Below, one piece after another: positions 9,407-17,619 of a stretch of DNA of 34,494 nucleotides. Source of the stretch: Gemmatimonadota bacterium (lineage in GTDB: Bacteria; Gemmatimonadota; Gemmatimonadetes; Palauibacterales; Palauibacteraceae); contig CP070670.1 of the NCBI GenBank assembly GCA_020351855.1, positions 2,604,880 to 2,639,373 of the forward strand. The letters run 5' to 3'. Each line of letters begins with the position of its first letter. Positions within the stretch are counted from its first letter, which is position 1. Below the pieces are notes generated by a model, which saw nothing but the letters and a program-made list of their open reading frames with translations, was not told where the DNA came from and did not search any database. Both the position numbers and the translations under genes were made by a program.

Positions 9407-10162
9407 CTACTCGCCCGGGCCTGATTCGGCTGCGGCTGCACCGCTCAACAGCACAAGCGCTCGTGCGGTCGCGCTGTCCGCGGGCGCGTCGCGGCGCAGC
9501 CGCGCAAGGTCGATCGGCCCGTCGACGTCATACCATTCCGGAAGCTCCGCCCATGGCATTGCGAGGCCGCTCGCCCGCTCGCGCGTCACGCTCAGCACGG
9601 CGTCCGTGGACCAGGGTATCCCAGAGAGCAGCTCGGCTGCCGTCGGCCATGCCCCTCGTCGGAGGCCGAGAAGATAGTAGCCTCCGTCCTGGCACGGTCC
9701 GATGACCAGGGGAACCTCTCCCAGAGCCGCGAAGGCCTGATCCAGATATGCCGCCGGAAGGGTGGGATGATCGCTTCCCATGATCACCACCTGGTCGGCA
9801 CCGTCGGCGAACGAAGCGCTGAACGCCGAGCGCAGCCGGGCTCCCAGATCCGCACCGGCCTGTCGGCGGACGGCGAGGTCCGGATGCCGCCGCCGGAACC
9901 AGCCGACGCTCGTCGCCCACAGCTCGAGTCGCGCCCCGCACGTCGTCGCCCGACAGAGGACAACCGTGTCGTCGAGGAGCGCCTCGTACAGGAAAGCGGC
10001 ACCCTGCTCGCCGAGCTGCGGCGTCAGCCGGGTCTTCACCCGGCCAGGGCGAGGAGCCTTCACGAAGAGAAGGATGCGACGCTCCGGCAGGGTGCCCCCC
10101 GGGGCGGAGGCCGCCCGAGTTCCGCTCGACGGAGCCGACGCGGAGCGGCCCCGCCGGGTCAT
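9407..10162 (-). CDS. TIGR04282-family (DUF2064) glycosyltransferase-like protein
   Basis: A GT-A-fold nucleotide-sugar transferase-like protein named after arsenosugar biosynthesis clusters, though most members are of unknown role. Family signatures are present: FVKAPRPGRVKTRLTP near the N-terminus, MGSDHPTLP in the middle, GPCQDGGYYLLGL after it, and YDVDGPIDLARL near the end. The 251 residues include a poorly conserved 25-residue N-terminal leader, so translation might begin later. It starts three bases after the S41 protease stop. No arsenic gene is nearby, so the arsenosugar name should not be taken literally here. Confidence 0.85.
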   Translation of the reverse strand: MTRRGRSASAPSSGTRAASAPGGTLPERRILLFVKAPRPGRVKTRLTPQLGEQGAAFLYEALLDDTVVLCRATTCGARLELWATSVGWFRRRHPDLAVRRQAGADLGARLRSAFSASFADGADQVVIMGSDHPTLPAAYLDQAFAALGEVPLVIGPCQDGGYYLLGLRRGAWPTAAELLSGIPWSTDAVLSVTRERASGLAMPWAELPEWYDVDGPIDLARLRRDAPADSATARALVLLSGAAAAESGPGE

Positions 10163-10165
10163 CCG

Positions 10166-11803
10166 CTAGTTCGGCTTCGCCCCCGCAGCCGCAGACTCGC
10201 TCGCAGCGAGGGCGAGGAGGCCCTGGGGCGTATCCGTTTGGCGCAGCAGGGCCACCGCCTTGCTGACCTGCGGCTGGCGACGCAGCGTCCGCTTCAGCGA
10301 TGCCTCCTCGCCGAACGCAGCCTGGGCCAAACGAATGCCGAGCTCCCAGTCGACCCAACCTGCCGCGTCGTCGTAGAGGTCTCGGGCGACGCCCGCCTCC
10401 TCGTCGACGGTCAGGAACTGATAGAACGCCTGCCGGATCGCTGGCGTCACCTCGAAGTCTTCCCCGAGATCGGGGTGGTCACGCACCCAGTGGACGGAGA
10501 ACCGGAAGGTGGCATCGCGCAGCGCCAGATCGCTCTCCGCCAGCACTTCGCGGAAGCGTTGCTCGGCGGTCGTCAGGGTGTCGGGCATCACCACGATGTC
10601 CGGCGTGATGCCGCCCCCGCCGTACACCACGCGTCCCGCGTCCGTGTAGAAGGTCTCGCGATTCTCCAGTGCGTCAGCGACATGGACCGGGTCTCCCTCC
10701 ATCGAGATGGCCCCGCCGGCCAGCAGCTCGAGCGCCCCGTCGCGGAATGGCTTCTGTATCGTGCGCCCGCTCGGCGTATACCAGCGGGCCGTCGTCATCT
10801 TCAGGTAATTGCCGCCCGAGAGCGGATAGAGCGTCTGAACGAGACCCTTGCCGAACGTGGTCGTGCCGATGATGAGCGCGCGATCGTGATCCTGAAGAGC
10901 GCCGGCCACGATCTCGGACGCGCTCGCCGAGTACGGGCCGACCAGGACGACGATCGGCAGCCCCGGATACGCCTCGCCGGAGGGCGCCGTGAACCCCTGG
11001 TTCTCACTCGTGTTCCTGGAGCGGGTCTCGACGACTTCCACGCCCCGCGGAAGGAAGAGGTCCGCGACGGCGATGCCCTCCTCGAGCAGGCCTCCCGGAT
11101 TGCCGCGCAGATCGAGAATGATCGATGATGCACCGGCGCCCTGGAGCGCGTCGATCGCCGCCTGGAGCTCGCCCCTGGCTTCGCGGCTGAACTGCTCAAG
11201 CCGCACGAACCCGACACCGTCATCGAGCATGAACGACTTGACGGAGATGACGTGGATCTCGTCCCGCTCGATCGCCAGCTCGATGAGCCGCTCGACGCCC
11301 GGCCGCACGACCACCAGCTCCACCACGCTTCCCTTAGGTCCGCGGAGGATCTGGACGGCGTCCGTCGTGCTCCACCCCTCGGCGGACTCGCCGCCCACCT
11401 CGACGATGCGGTCTCCCGTCATCAAGCCCCGACGCTCCGCTGGCGTGTTCGGGAGCACGGAGACCACGGTGATCCAGCCGTCCTGCTCATCGATGCGGAT
11501 ACCGAGCCCGCCGTAGTTGCCGGTCGTGCTGAGCTGGAGGTCCTGCCACTCCTCCCGGTCGAGGAAGTCGGTGTACGGATCGCCGAGCTCGGCGAGCAGG
11601 CCCTCGATCGCCATCCGGTACAGCTCGGCCGGATCCGTCTCTTCGACGTAGCGTTCGGATATCAGGCGGAGCACTTCGTCGAGGAGCCTGGACTGTGCGT
11701 ACGCGTCCTCTCGCGCGGTGCCCTGCTGGAGCAGCCAACCGCCGCTGACCAACGCGATCAGAGCGACCGCCAGTGGAGTGACCCACCTTCGCCTGAGCCT
11801 CAT
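10166..11803 (-). CDS. S41-family carboxyl-terminal processing peptidase
   Basis: Exported or membrane-anchored protease of the CtpA/Prc type that degrades proteins from their C-termini. Order of parts in 545 residues: N-terminal signal/anchor helix (8-25), a helical segment, PDZ domain (about 97-170), then the S41 core with GYSASASEI-like motif and the Ser294/Lys319 dyad (YSASASEIVAGAL and TTFGKGLVQ). I took the ATG at 11803 because GGAGG lies four bases upstream; an upstream in-frame extension to 11860 has no support. About 200 residues follow the core, longer than the usual CtpA tail, with a helical acidic region near 420-545. It is the first gene after tmk, separated by 76 bases. Confidence 0.93.
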   Translation of the reverse strand: MRLRRRWVTPLAVALIALVSGGWLLQQGTAREDAYAQSRLLDEVLRLISERYVEETDPAELYRMAIEGLLAELGDPYTDFLDREEWQDLQLSTTGNYGGLGIRIDEQDGWITVVSVLPNTPAERRGLMTGDRIVEVGGESAEGWSTTDAVQILRGPKGSVVELVVVRPGVERLIELAIERDEIHVISVKSFMLDDGVGFVRLEQFSREARGELQAAIDALQGAGASSIILDLRGNPGGLLEEGIAVADLFLPRGVEVVETRSRNTSENQGFTAPSGEAYPGLPIVVLVGPYSASASEIVAGALQDHDRALIIGTTTFGKGLVQTLYPLSGGNYLKMTTARWYTPSGRTIQKPFRDGALELLAGGAISMEGDPVHVADALENRETFYTDAGRVVYGGGGITPDIVVMPDTLTTAEQRFREVLAESDLALRDATFRFSVHWVRDHPDLGEDFEVTPAIRQAFYQFLTVDEEAGVARDLYDDAAGWVDWELGIRLAQAAFGEEASLKRTLRRQPQVSKAVALLRQTDTPQGLLALAASESAAAGAKPN

Positions 11804-11879
11804 CGACCCTCCGCATTCAAGCGCGGCAACCAGATTCCCCGCCCTCCACGGAACCCGCATGGCCGCTGGTTGTCGGTTG

Positions 11880-12545
11880 CTAACGCCCTAATACCCCAAA
11901 AGTTCCTGGCCAGCGCGCCGCCAGCTCGGAGACCACGAGCCCCTCCACCTCGTCGGGTGAGGCGTCGCCGTTCACCACGACGATCCCCTCCTCCACGGCA
12001 GCCAGCCGATCGTAGGCCTCGCCTACCCGGTTGAAAAAATCACGCGACTCCCGTTCCAGCCGGTCTGGTTCCTCCGTCTTCCGTCCGCGTCCGGAGGCCG
12101 GATCGATGCGAAGCAGGATCACGGCGTCGGGCCGAAGCCCACCGGTGGCCCAGTCGTTCAGTTGCCGGGTAGGCTCCAGGCCAAGTCCGCGCGCGATCCC
12201 CTGGTAGGCCAGGGTGGAGAGCTCGTATCGATCCGCCACGACGACGCGCCCTTCTTCCAGGGCCGGGCGGACCACGCGTCGCACGAACTCCGCCCGCGAG
12301 GCGAGATAGAGCAGCAGCTCCGCCTCGGCTCCCAGCTGGAGGTCGGGATCGAGGACGACGTCGCGGATCCTCTCGCCGCCCGGGGTCCCTCCCGGCTCGC
12401 GGGCCAGCAGGCAGGAGAGGCCGGCCGATTCCAGTCGCCTCGCCAGGCGCGCTGCCTGCGTCGTCTTTCCCGCCCCCTCGACTCCCTCGAAAACGAGGAA
12501 GAAAGCGCTACCGGCGGGGCCCGCCTCGGCCGGCTTACTGGTAAT
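11880..12545 (-). CDS. tmk: Thymidylate kinase with no canonical start codon
   Basis: Phosphorylates dTMP to dTDP. The frame reads FFLVFEGVEGAGKTTQ (P-loop), REPGGTPGGERIRD, ADRYELSTLAYQG (DR[YH] motif), and a LID segment GRKTEEPDRLE, a complete Tmk. However, between the preceding region and the P-loop the frame has no ATG, GTG, TTG or CTG. The only near-start is ATT at 12543-12545, inside the last codons of ino1, giving 221 residues and an 11-base overlap with ino1. The first conventional start, GTG 12284, lies after the P-loop and cannot make an active kinase. Either a rare ATT start, re-initiation at the ino1 stop, or a sequence error explains this. The 5' limit is therefore uncertain. Confidence 0.85.
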   Translation of the reverse strand: MTSKPAEAGPAGSAFFLVFEGVEGAGKTTQAARLARRLESAGLSCLLAREPGGTPGGERIRDVVLDPDLQLGAEAELLLYLASRAEFVRRVVRPALEEGRVVVADRYELSTLAYQGIARGLGLEPTRQLNDWATGGLRPDAVILLRIDPASGRGRKTEEPDRLERESRDFFNRVGEAYDRLAAVEEGIVVVNGDASPDEVEGLVVSELAARWPGTFGVLGR

Positions 12546-13872
12546 CGGCGTAGTACTCCGTTCCCAGATGCGTGATCTGCTCCTCGCCCATAAGCCAGCG
12601 CAGCGTGTTCTTCAGCTTCCAGTGCTGGATGAACAGATCATGCTCCGGGTACAGGCCCGACGCGACCTGAGGGCTCTTGAAGTAGAAGGAGAGCCACTCC
12701 TGGATGCCGCGCAGCCCCGCCCGCTTGGCCAGGTCCATGAACAGGGCCAGGTCCAGGACGATCGGCGCAGCGAGGATCGAGTCCCGGCACAAGAAGTCGA
12801 TCTTGATCTGCATCGGGTATCCCATCCACCCGAACAGATCGATGTTGTCCCACCCCTCCTTGTTGTCGCCGCGGGGCGGGTAGTAGTTGATCCTCACCTT
12901 GTGGTAGATCTTGTCGTACAGCTGGGGATACACCGACGGTTGCAGGATATACTCGAGCACCCCCAGCTTCGACTCCTCCTTGGTCTTGAAGCTCTCCGGG
13001 TCATCCAGCACCTCGCCATCCCGGTTGCCCAGGATGTTCGTGGAGAACCAGCCGTTGAGACCCAGCATCCTTGCCTTCAGGCCGGGCGCCAGGATCGTCT
13101 TCATCAGGGTCTGGCCCGTCTTGAAGTCCTTGCCGCCGATCGGCGTGCCCGTCTGCTCCGCGAGCTCCAGCATGGCAGGGATGTCCACGGTCAGATTGGG
13201 AGCGCCGTTGGCGAACGGCACGCCCTCCTTCAGGGCAGCATAGGCGTAGATCATCGAGGGGGCGATCGCGTCGTGGTTCTCTGCCATCGCCTTCTCGAAC
13301 GAGGCCACCGTGGCGTGGACGTCGTGCCGCTGCATGAACACCTCCGTGGAGGCCGCCCAGACGACGACCAACCGGCTGCAGCCCTTCTCCTCCTTGAAGC
13401 GGCGGATATCCTCCCGGAGCTGCTCGGCAAGCTCGAGCTTGTTCGCTCCGCTCTTGACGTTGGCGCCCTCCAGCTTCTTCACGTATCGCCGGTCGAAGAC
13501 CGCCGGCAGCGGCTGGATTCCCCGGAGAAAGTCTGCCTGCGGATCGAGATCCTCCGGTCGCAGGACGCCGCACACCTTCGCCGACTGGTATGCATCATCT
13601 GGGATCGGATCCCAGGCAGCGAACTCGAGGTCGTCGAGAGCTGCCAGGGGCACGAAGTCCTTGACGAGCGGGATGCGTCCTTCGGTGCGCTTGCCGAGCC
13701 GGATCGTGCTCATCTGCGTCACCGACCCGATCGGCTGGCTGCGGCCGTTCCGGATGCTCTCGACTCCCGCGATGAAGGTGGTCGAGACCGCGCCCAGCCC
13801 GACCAGCATGACGCCCAGCTTGCCCTCGGCGGGGAGTATCTCCGAGCCGCGGCCGTTGCCCTGTCCTTGCAT
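12535..13872 (-). CDS. ino1: Inositol-3-phosphate synthase
   Basis: NAD-dependent enzyme converting glucose-6-phosphate to 1L-myo-inositol 1-phosphate. The 445 residues match the bacterial form: Rossmann motif LVGLGAVSTTFIAGV (23-37), GGKDFKTGQT, LNGWFSTNILGNRDG, and CRDSILAAPI. It begins at ATG 13872 with AGGGAG about 12 bases upstream and ends by overlapping the tmk frame. The gene upstream encodes a CDP-alcohol phosphatidyltransferase 40 bases away, so the product is most likely used to make an inositol phospholipid. Its substrate, glucose-6-phosphate, connects it to the isomerase at the left edge. Confidence 0.95.
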   Translation of the reverse strand: MQGQGNGRGSEILPAEGKLGVMLVGLGAVSTTFIAGVESIRNGRSQPIGSVTQMSTIRLGKRTEGRIPLVKDFVPLAALDDLEFAAWDPIPDDAYQSAKVCGVLRPEDLDPQADFLRGIQPLPAVFDRRYVKKLEGANVKSGANKLELAEQLREDIRRFKEEKGCSRLVVVWAASTEVFMQRHDVHATVASFEKAMAENHDAIAPSMIYAYAALKEGVPFANGAPNLTVDIPAMLELAEQTGTPIGGKDFKTGQTLMKTILAPGLKARMLGLNGWFSTNILGNRDGEVLDDPESFKTKEESKLGVLEYILQPSVYPQLYDKIYHKVRINYYPPRGDNKEGWDNIDLFGWMGYPMQIKIDFLCRDSILAAPIVLDLALFMDLAKRAGLRGIQEWLSFYFKSPQVASGLYPEHDLFIQHWKLKNTLRWLMGEEQITHLGTEYYADYQ

Positions 13873-13912
13873 ATCTGTCGTAGCTCCCTGCTGTCTTTGG
13901 TTTCTCTCGGAC

Positions 13913-14632
13913 TTACGGGTTCCGGCCGCCGGGTCCCGGAGGCTCGGCGAAATAGGATTCGTCGGCCGGCGGACGCACGGCCGCGTCGGGCTCCGGTCGA
14001 CCGTGCGGCCGCGAGTGGCGGTACACCCAAAGCATCCGCTGCAGCACCGTGGCGTTGGTCAGGATGGCGAGCCCGATGATCACGACCCGCAGGGCGAGAC
14101 CCTGCACGTTCCAGATCGTGGCCTCCCCGAAGACGAGCGCCGCGAAGCCGATGAGGATCACCCTTTCGGCCCGCTGCATCATGCCGATGTCGCAGCGCAC
14201 GCCCAGCCCTTCGGCCCGGGCACGCGTGTAGCTGATCATCAGGGATCCGGCCATCGCCAGCATGACCCAGTAGATCATCCCGACATCGCCCAGCTCGAGT
14301 CGATAGTCGTTGTAAAGCGACAGGAGACCGAGGTAGACGATGATCTCCGAGAGGCGGTCGAGCGTCGAGTCGTAGAAGGCTCCGAACGGCGACGCCAGGC
14401 CGGTCCGCCGGGCCACCGTCCCATCGAAGATGTCGAAGACGCCGCCCAGGAGGATCAGGAAGCCTGCCGTGCGTACGTGGTGCTGGTGGAAGAAGAACCC
14501 GGAGCTGCACGTGACCAGGAAGCCGATCGTGGAGAGCACGTTCGGATGCACGCGGCGGCGCGTGAACCAGGCGACCACCGGTTCGACGGCGGCGCGCAGG
14601 CCTCGTTCCAGGACCGCGCGGATCTGTTTCAT
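13913..14632 (-). CDS. CDP-alcohol phosphatidyltransferase, probable phosphatidylinositol-phosphate synthase
   Basis: Integral membrane enzyme that joins CDP-diacylglycerol to an alcohol phosphate. The diagnostic signature D67-xx-D70-G71-xx-A74-R75-x8-G84-xxx-D88-xxx-D92 is intact, and about six hydrophobic helices follow. The partner alcohol cannot be read from the motif. The neighbouring inositol-phosphate synthase makes inositol 1-phosphate the best candidate, as in mycobacterial PgsA1. The proline-rich C-terminal tail (about 200-239) is probably cytosolic. Its ATG overlaps the ylbF stop as ATGA. The alternative is phosphatidylglycerophosphate synthase, made less likely by context. Confidence 0.87.
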   Translation of the reverse strand: MKQIRAVLERGLRAAVEPVVAWFTRRRVHPNVLSTIGFLVTCSSGFFFHQHHVRTAGFLILLGGVFDIFDGTVARRTGLASPFGAFYDSTLDRLSEIIVYLGLLSLYNDYRLELGDVGMIYWVMLAMAGSLMISYTRARAEGLGVRCDIGMMQRAERVILIGFAALVFGEATIWNVQGLALRVVIIGLAILTNATVLQRMLWVYRHSRPHGRPEPDAAVRPPADESYFAEPPGPGGRNP

Positions 14633-15006
14633 GACGGGATGATGATCCTGCTCTCCTGCCCCTTCTTGATGCCCTGACCAATGGCCTGGTGCACCTTGTC
14701 CATCAGCTTGTCAAAGTTGATCTGGGAGGCGATGAGCGACTGATACCGGGCGCTCGTCTGCACCTTCTCCTGGAGGTCCGTGTACTCCTGCTGGAGATCG
14801 GCGGGCGGTTCCTCGCCGCGCGAGACATGGGCGAGCAGCCGCTCGTGCACTTCGCGGACGCGGTTCAACGTCTCGGTAGCCTCCCGGTCATCCGCCAGGT
14901 CCCGGTTGGCAGCGCTGAAATACGCGTATTCCGCGGTTTGCGAGATCAGGCGGCCCAGCTCCTCCGCCTTTTCGAATATCCTGTCACGGGGATCGTCGAT
15001 CGCCAT
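14629..15006 (-). CDS. YlbF/YmcA-family protein
   Basis: A 125-residue all-helical protein of the PF06133 family (LGRLISQTAEYAYFSAANRD at the front, SLIASQINFDKLMDKVHQAI at the end). In Bacillus, YlbF and YmcA form a complex with YaaT that affects RNA processing and development; the role in other phyla is unknown. I prefer ATG 15006 (MAIDDPRDR) because family homology begins there; ATG 15054 would add 16 residues. Neither has a clear Shine-Dalgarno sequence. It is the first gene of the inositol-lipid run and overlaps the next gene by four bases. Confidence 0.8.
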   Translation of the reverse strand: MAIDDPRDRIFEKAEELGRLISQTAEYAYFSAANRDLADDREATETLNRVREVHERLLAHVSRGEEPPADLQQEYTDLQEKVQTSARYQSLIASQINFDKLMDKVHQAIGQGIKKGQESRIIIPS

Positions 15007-15081
15007 CGATTTCGCTTGGTTCAGGGGTGCGAGTCCTCGAGAGCCGCGAGCCATCCGCGGGCCGGCTCGATTCGAGGCGAC

Positions 15082-15087
15082 AGTATA
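15082..15087 (-). promoter_or_regulatory. Candidate -10 element for the ylbF-ino1-tmk run
   Basis: On the minus strand the sequence reads TATACT, five of six matches to the sigma-70 -10 box, in the 143-base gap after prmC. It would place a transcription start about 70 bases before the ylbF ATG. The hexamer 17 bases upstream (TCGCGT) is a poor -35, so this needs an activator or is chance. Confidence 0.35.
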
Positions 15088-15149
15088 ACCCGGGCCTCAT
15101 TCGGACGCGACTACGCCCGGACTCCCCTGCCGGAGCGCCCCGATACCGG

Positions 15150-16124
15150 TCAGGCGCTCGCGCGGCCGCGCAGCGCGAAGGCAAAGCGGACCCTGCCAGC
15201 AAGATCCTGCTCCACCTCTACCGCGCTCCAGGCGCCCGCTGCCGCCAGGAGCGAGCGAACGCTCTCGCCCTGACCTTCCCCGATCTCGAGGAAGATCGCA
15301 CCTCCGGGGTGAAGATGTGCCCAGGCGCCGCCCACGACCTCCCGCACCACGTCGAGGCCTTCGACTCCAGCCTCCAGGGCCTCGACGGGATCATGACGAA
15401 CCTCTCGGGGCAGCCCGGCCAGTTCGTTGTCCGCGACGTAGGGAGGGTTCGACACGATGAGGTCGAAGCGCTCCTCGGGTTCGACCGCAGCCCATAGCGA
15501 GCCCGTCACCCGGCGGAGCTCGACCCGAGACGCTGTGACGCCGACCTTCGCTCTGTTCTCGGCGGCTTGCTCCAACGCGGCCGCAGACCGATCCAGTGCA
15601 ATCACTCGCGCCGCGATCCCCTCGTAGGCCAGCGAAAGGGCGATCGCCCCCGACCCGGTTCCGATGTCCAGTGCGGCCTGCAGCAGAGCTTGCTGACCCG
15701 GGCGACGCACCACCTTCACGCCCCCGCTCCCGTCCCCCCGTTCCCTCGCCCACCGAAGGACGCGTTCGACCAGCTGCTCGGTCTCCGGACGGGGGATGAA
15801 CGCCCGCGGATCCGAGTGCAGCTCCAGCTCGCGGAACTCCACCGTCCCCTCGATGTGCTGGAGCGGCTCGCCGGCCAGCCTTCGCTGGACGACCACGGCG
15901 AGCGCACGGGCCTCATCGGCACGAAGTGCAGAGCCGAGGGCCTGAAGCAGTTCACCGCGGGGGGTGCCGGTGGCGAACGCCAGCAGGCGCTCCGCCTCGA
16001 GCCGTGCGGCCTCGATTCCGGCGGCGCGCAGCTCGCCCGCCACGCCGTCGAGGGCCGCTCTGCGGCTGGGCCGCGCTGCCCTTCCGGCCTCCCGGGCCGG
16101 TCGCCCCACGACCGGCTTTGTCAT
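15150..16124 (-). CDS. prmC: Peptide chain release factor N5-glutamine methyltransferase PrmC
   Basis: Methylates the Gln of the GGQ motif in release factors, using S-adenosylmethionine. The 324 residues show an N-terminal helical domain, PRPETE (111-116), the SAM-binding DIGTGSGAIALSL (153-165) and catalytic NPPY (226-229). The start is ATG 16124, sharing one base with the prfA stop (TGATG), with GGAGG four bases upstream inside prfA. Its substrate RF1 is therefore encoded by the directly preceding gene. The frame extends further upstream but only as an overlap with prfA. Confidence 0.96.
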   Translation of the reverse strand: MTKPVVGRPAREAGRAARPSRRAALDGVAGELRAAGIEAARLEAERLLAFATGTPRGELLQALGSALRADEARALAVVVQRRLAGEPLQHIEGTVEFRELELHSDPRAFIPRPETEQLVERVLRWARERGDGSGGVKVVRRPGQQALLQAALDIGTGSGAIALSLAYEGIAARVIALDRSAAALEQAAENRAKVGVTASRVELRRVTGSLWAAVEPEERFDLIVSNPPYVADNELAGLPREVRHDPVEALEAGVEGLDVVREVVGGAWAHLHPGGAIFLEIGEGQGESVRSLLAAAGAWSAVEVEQDLAGRVRFAFALRGRASA

Positions 16125-17218
16125 CAGGCCTCCACGGCGGAATCGAGACGCTCCTCGGTACCAGCGATCCGCAGAGCTTCGATCAGCTCGTCCAGATCGC
16201 CGCCGAGAATGGTCTCGAGCCGGTGCAGCGTCAGGTTGATCCGATGGTCTGTCACCCTGTTCTGAGGGAAGTTGTAGGTGCGGATCTTGGCTGAACGGTC
16301 TCCCGTCCCCACTTGCGTCCGGCGCTCGCGAGCACGCTCCGCCTCCTGCTCGGCAAGCGTCATATCGAGCAACCGGCTGCGAAGGACCTTCAGAGCCTTC
16401 GCCTTGTTCTTGTGCTGCGATTTCTCGTCCTGGCACGTGACCACCAGACCGGTCGGCAGGTGGGTGATCCGGACCGCGGAGTCCGTCGTATTGACCGACT
16501 GCCCACCGGGACCCGAGGAGCGGAACACATCAACCTTCAGGTCGGCTGGATCGACCTCGATGTCCACCTCCTCGGCCTCGGGAAGCACGGCCACGGTCGC
16601 AGCGGAGGTGTGAATACGACCCGAGCTCTCGGTCTCCGGAACCCGCTGTACCCGGTGGACGCCCGACTCGTAGCGCAGATGCCCGAAAGCGTCTCTTCCG
16701 CGAACGATGAGGATCGCCTCCTTCACCCCCTCGAGAACCCCCTCGGTGCGCGAGAACATCTCGACTTCCCAGCCGCGCTGCGCCGCGTAGCGTGTGTACA
16801 TGCGCAGGAGGTCGGCGGCGAACAGCCCGGCTTCATCACCACCGGTGCCGGCCCGAATCTCCATCACCGCGGGACGGTCATCGAGCGGGTCCACGGGAAC
16901 CAGAAGCCGCTCGAGCCTCTCCTCCACCTCCTCCTTCAGCGAGGCGAGCTCCGCAGATTCCGCCTCTGCCAGCTCGACGAGCTCCGGTTCGCTCGAGCTG
17001 GCCGCCAGCTCCTCGGCCTGCTGGAGCTGATCCAGGATCGCCAGGTACTCCTGGCCGGTCTCCACGACGGGCGTGAGCGCGGCATGCTCCCGGGCCAACT
17101 CCCGCAGGCGCTCCCGGTCGGCGATGACCTTTGGATCGGCCATCAGCTCCGCGAGCTCGCGATATCGGACGCTGCGCTGCCGGACCTTCCGGGCTAGCAG
17201 CTCTGACGTGTCGGTCAT
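16124..17218 (-). CDS. prfA: Peptide chain release factor 1
   Basis: Recognises UAA and UAG stop codons and triggers peptide release. The 364 residues include the GGQ motif at 238-240 ([12 protein letters not shown]) and PET at 194-196, which fits the PxT anticodon tripeptide of RF1 rather than the SPF of RF2. [14 protein letters not shown] and the C-terminal [16 protein letters not shown] are also family hallmarks. It follows rpmE after 76 bases and is coupled to prmC. Confidence 0.97.
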   Translation of the reverse strand: MTDTSELLARKVRQRSVRYRELAELMADPKVIADRERLRELAREHAALTPVVETGQEYLAILDQLQQAEELAASSSEPELVELAEAESAELASLKEEVEERLERLLVPVDPLDDRPAVMEIRAGTGGDEAGLFAADLLRMYTRYAAQRGWEVEMFSRTEGVLEGVKEAILIVRGRDAFGHLRYESGVHRVQRVPETESSGRIHTSAATVAVLPEAEEVDIEVDPADLKVDVFRSSGPGGQSVNTTDSAVRITHLPTGLVVTCQDEKSQHKNKAKALKVLRSRLLDMTLAEQEAERARERRTQVGTGDRSAKIRTYNFPQNRVTDHRINLTLHRLETILGGDLDELIEALRIAGTEERLDSAVEA

Positions 17219-17294
17219 GGGGGTGCTGTTCCGCGAATGCGGTGGTTGCAGGACCGCTCGGCTGCGCCCGCCGGGGAAGCGGGTGACCCTGCCC

Positions 17295-17597
17295 TCAGGC
17301 CTTGGCGGACTCCGTCACCTCGCCGGCCTCCGCAGCCTCCGGCTCGGCGACCGGCTCCTCGTCGACGGCCTCCAGTTCGGCAGCCGCCGTCGGGGACCGC
17401 CCCTCTCCGTACTTGGCGACGAAGCGTTCGACACGCCCCGCCGTGTCGACGAGCTTCTGTCGACCCGTGAAGAACGGGTGGCAGTGCGAGCAGATCTCGA
17501 CATGGAGCTCATCCACCGTAGACTGCGTCTCCGAGACTCTGCCGCAGGCGCAGGTGATGAGGGTCACCTTGTACTCCGGATGTATACCTGATCGCAT
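17295..17597 (-). CDS. rpmE: 50S ribosomal protein L31, zinc-binding form, with acidic tail
   Basis: Component of the large ribosomal subunit. Cys16/Cys18 and Cys36/Cys39 form the zinc site of the C+ type (CAC and CSHC), and [20 protein letters not shown] is the canonical L31 core. The core ends near residue 70; a further 30 residues rich in Ala and Glu make an acidic tail beyond the usual length. ATG 17597 is preceded by AGGAG at a rather long 12 bases. The order rpmE-prfA-prmC is widely conserved in bacteria. Confidence 0.95.
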   Translation of the reverse strand: MRSGIHPEYKVTLITCACGRVSETQSTVDELHVEICSHCHPFFTGRQKLVDTAGRVERFVAKYGEGRSPTAAAELEAVDEEPVAEPEAAEAGEVTESAKA

Positions 17598-17619
17598 GGT
17601 GCCGTTCGTCTCCTGAGTG

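Noticed and set aside
7558-9441. Long minus-strand open frame over asparaginase and EamA genes
   Set aside because: It is an alternative frame of two genes with intact family motifs and reads as Arg/Gly/Pro-rich noise.
9407-10162. Arsenosugar biosynthesis role for the TIGR04282 protein
   Set aside because: No arsenite methyltransferase or ArsS-like radical SAM gene is adjacent, and most family members are not tied to arsenic.
12568-14079. Long plus-strand open frame opposite ino1 and the phosphatidyltransferase
   Set aside because: It is antisense to two clear genes, has no recognisable motif, and such frames are common in GC-rich DNA.
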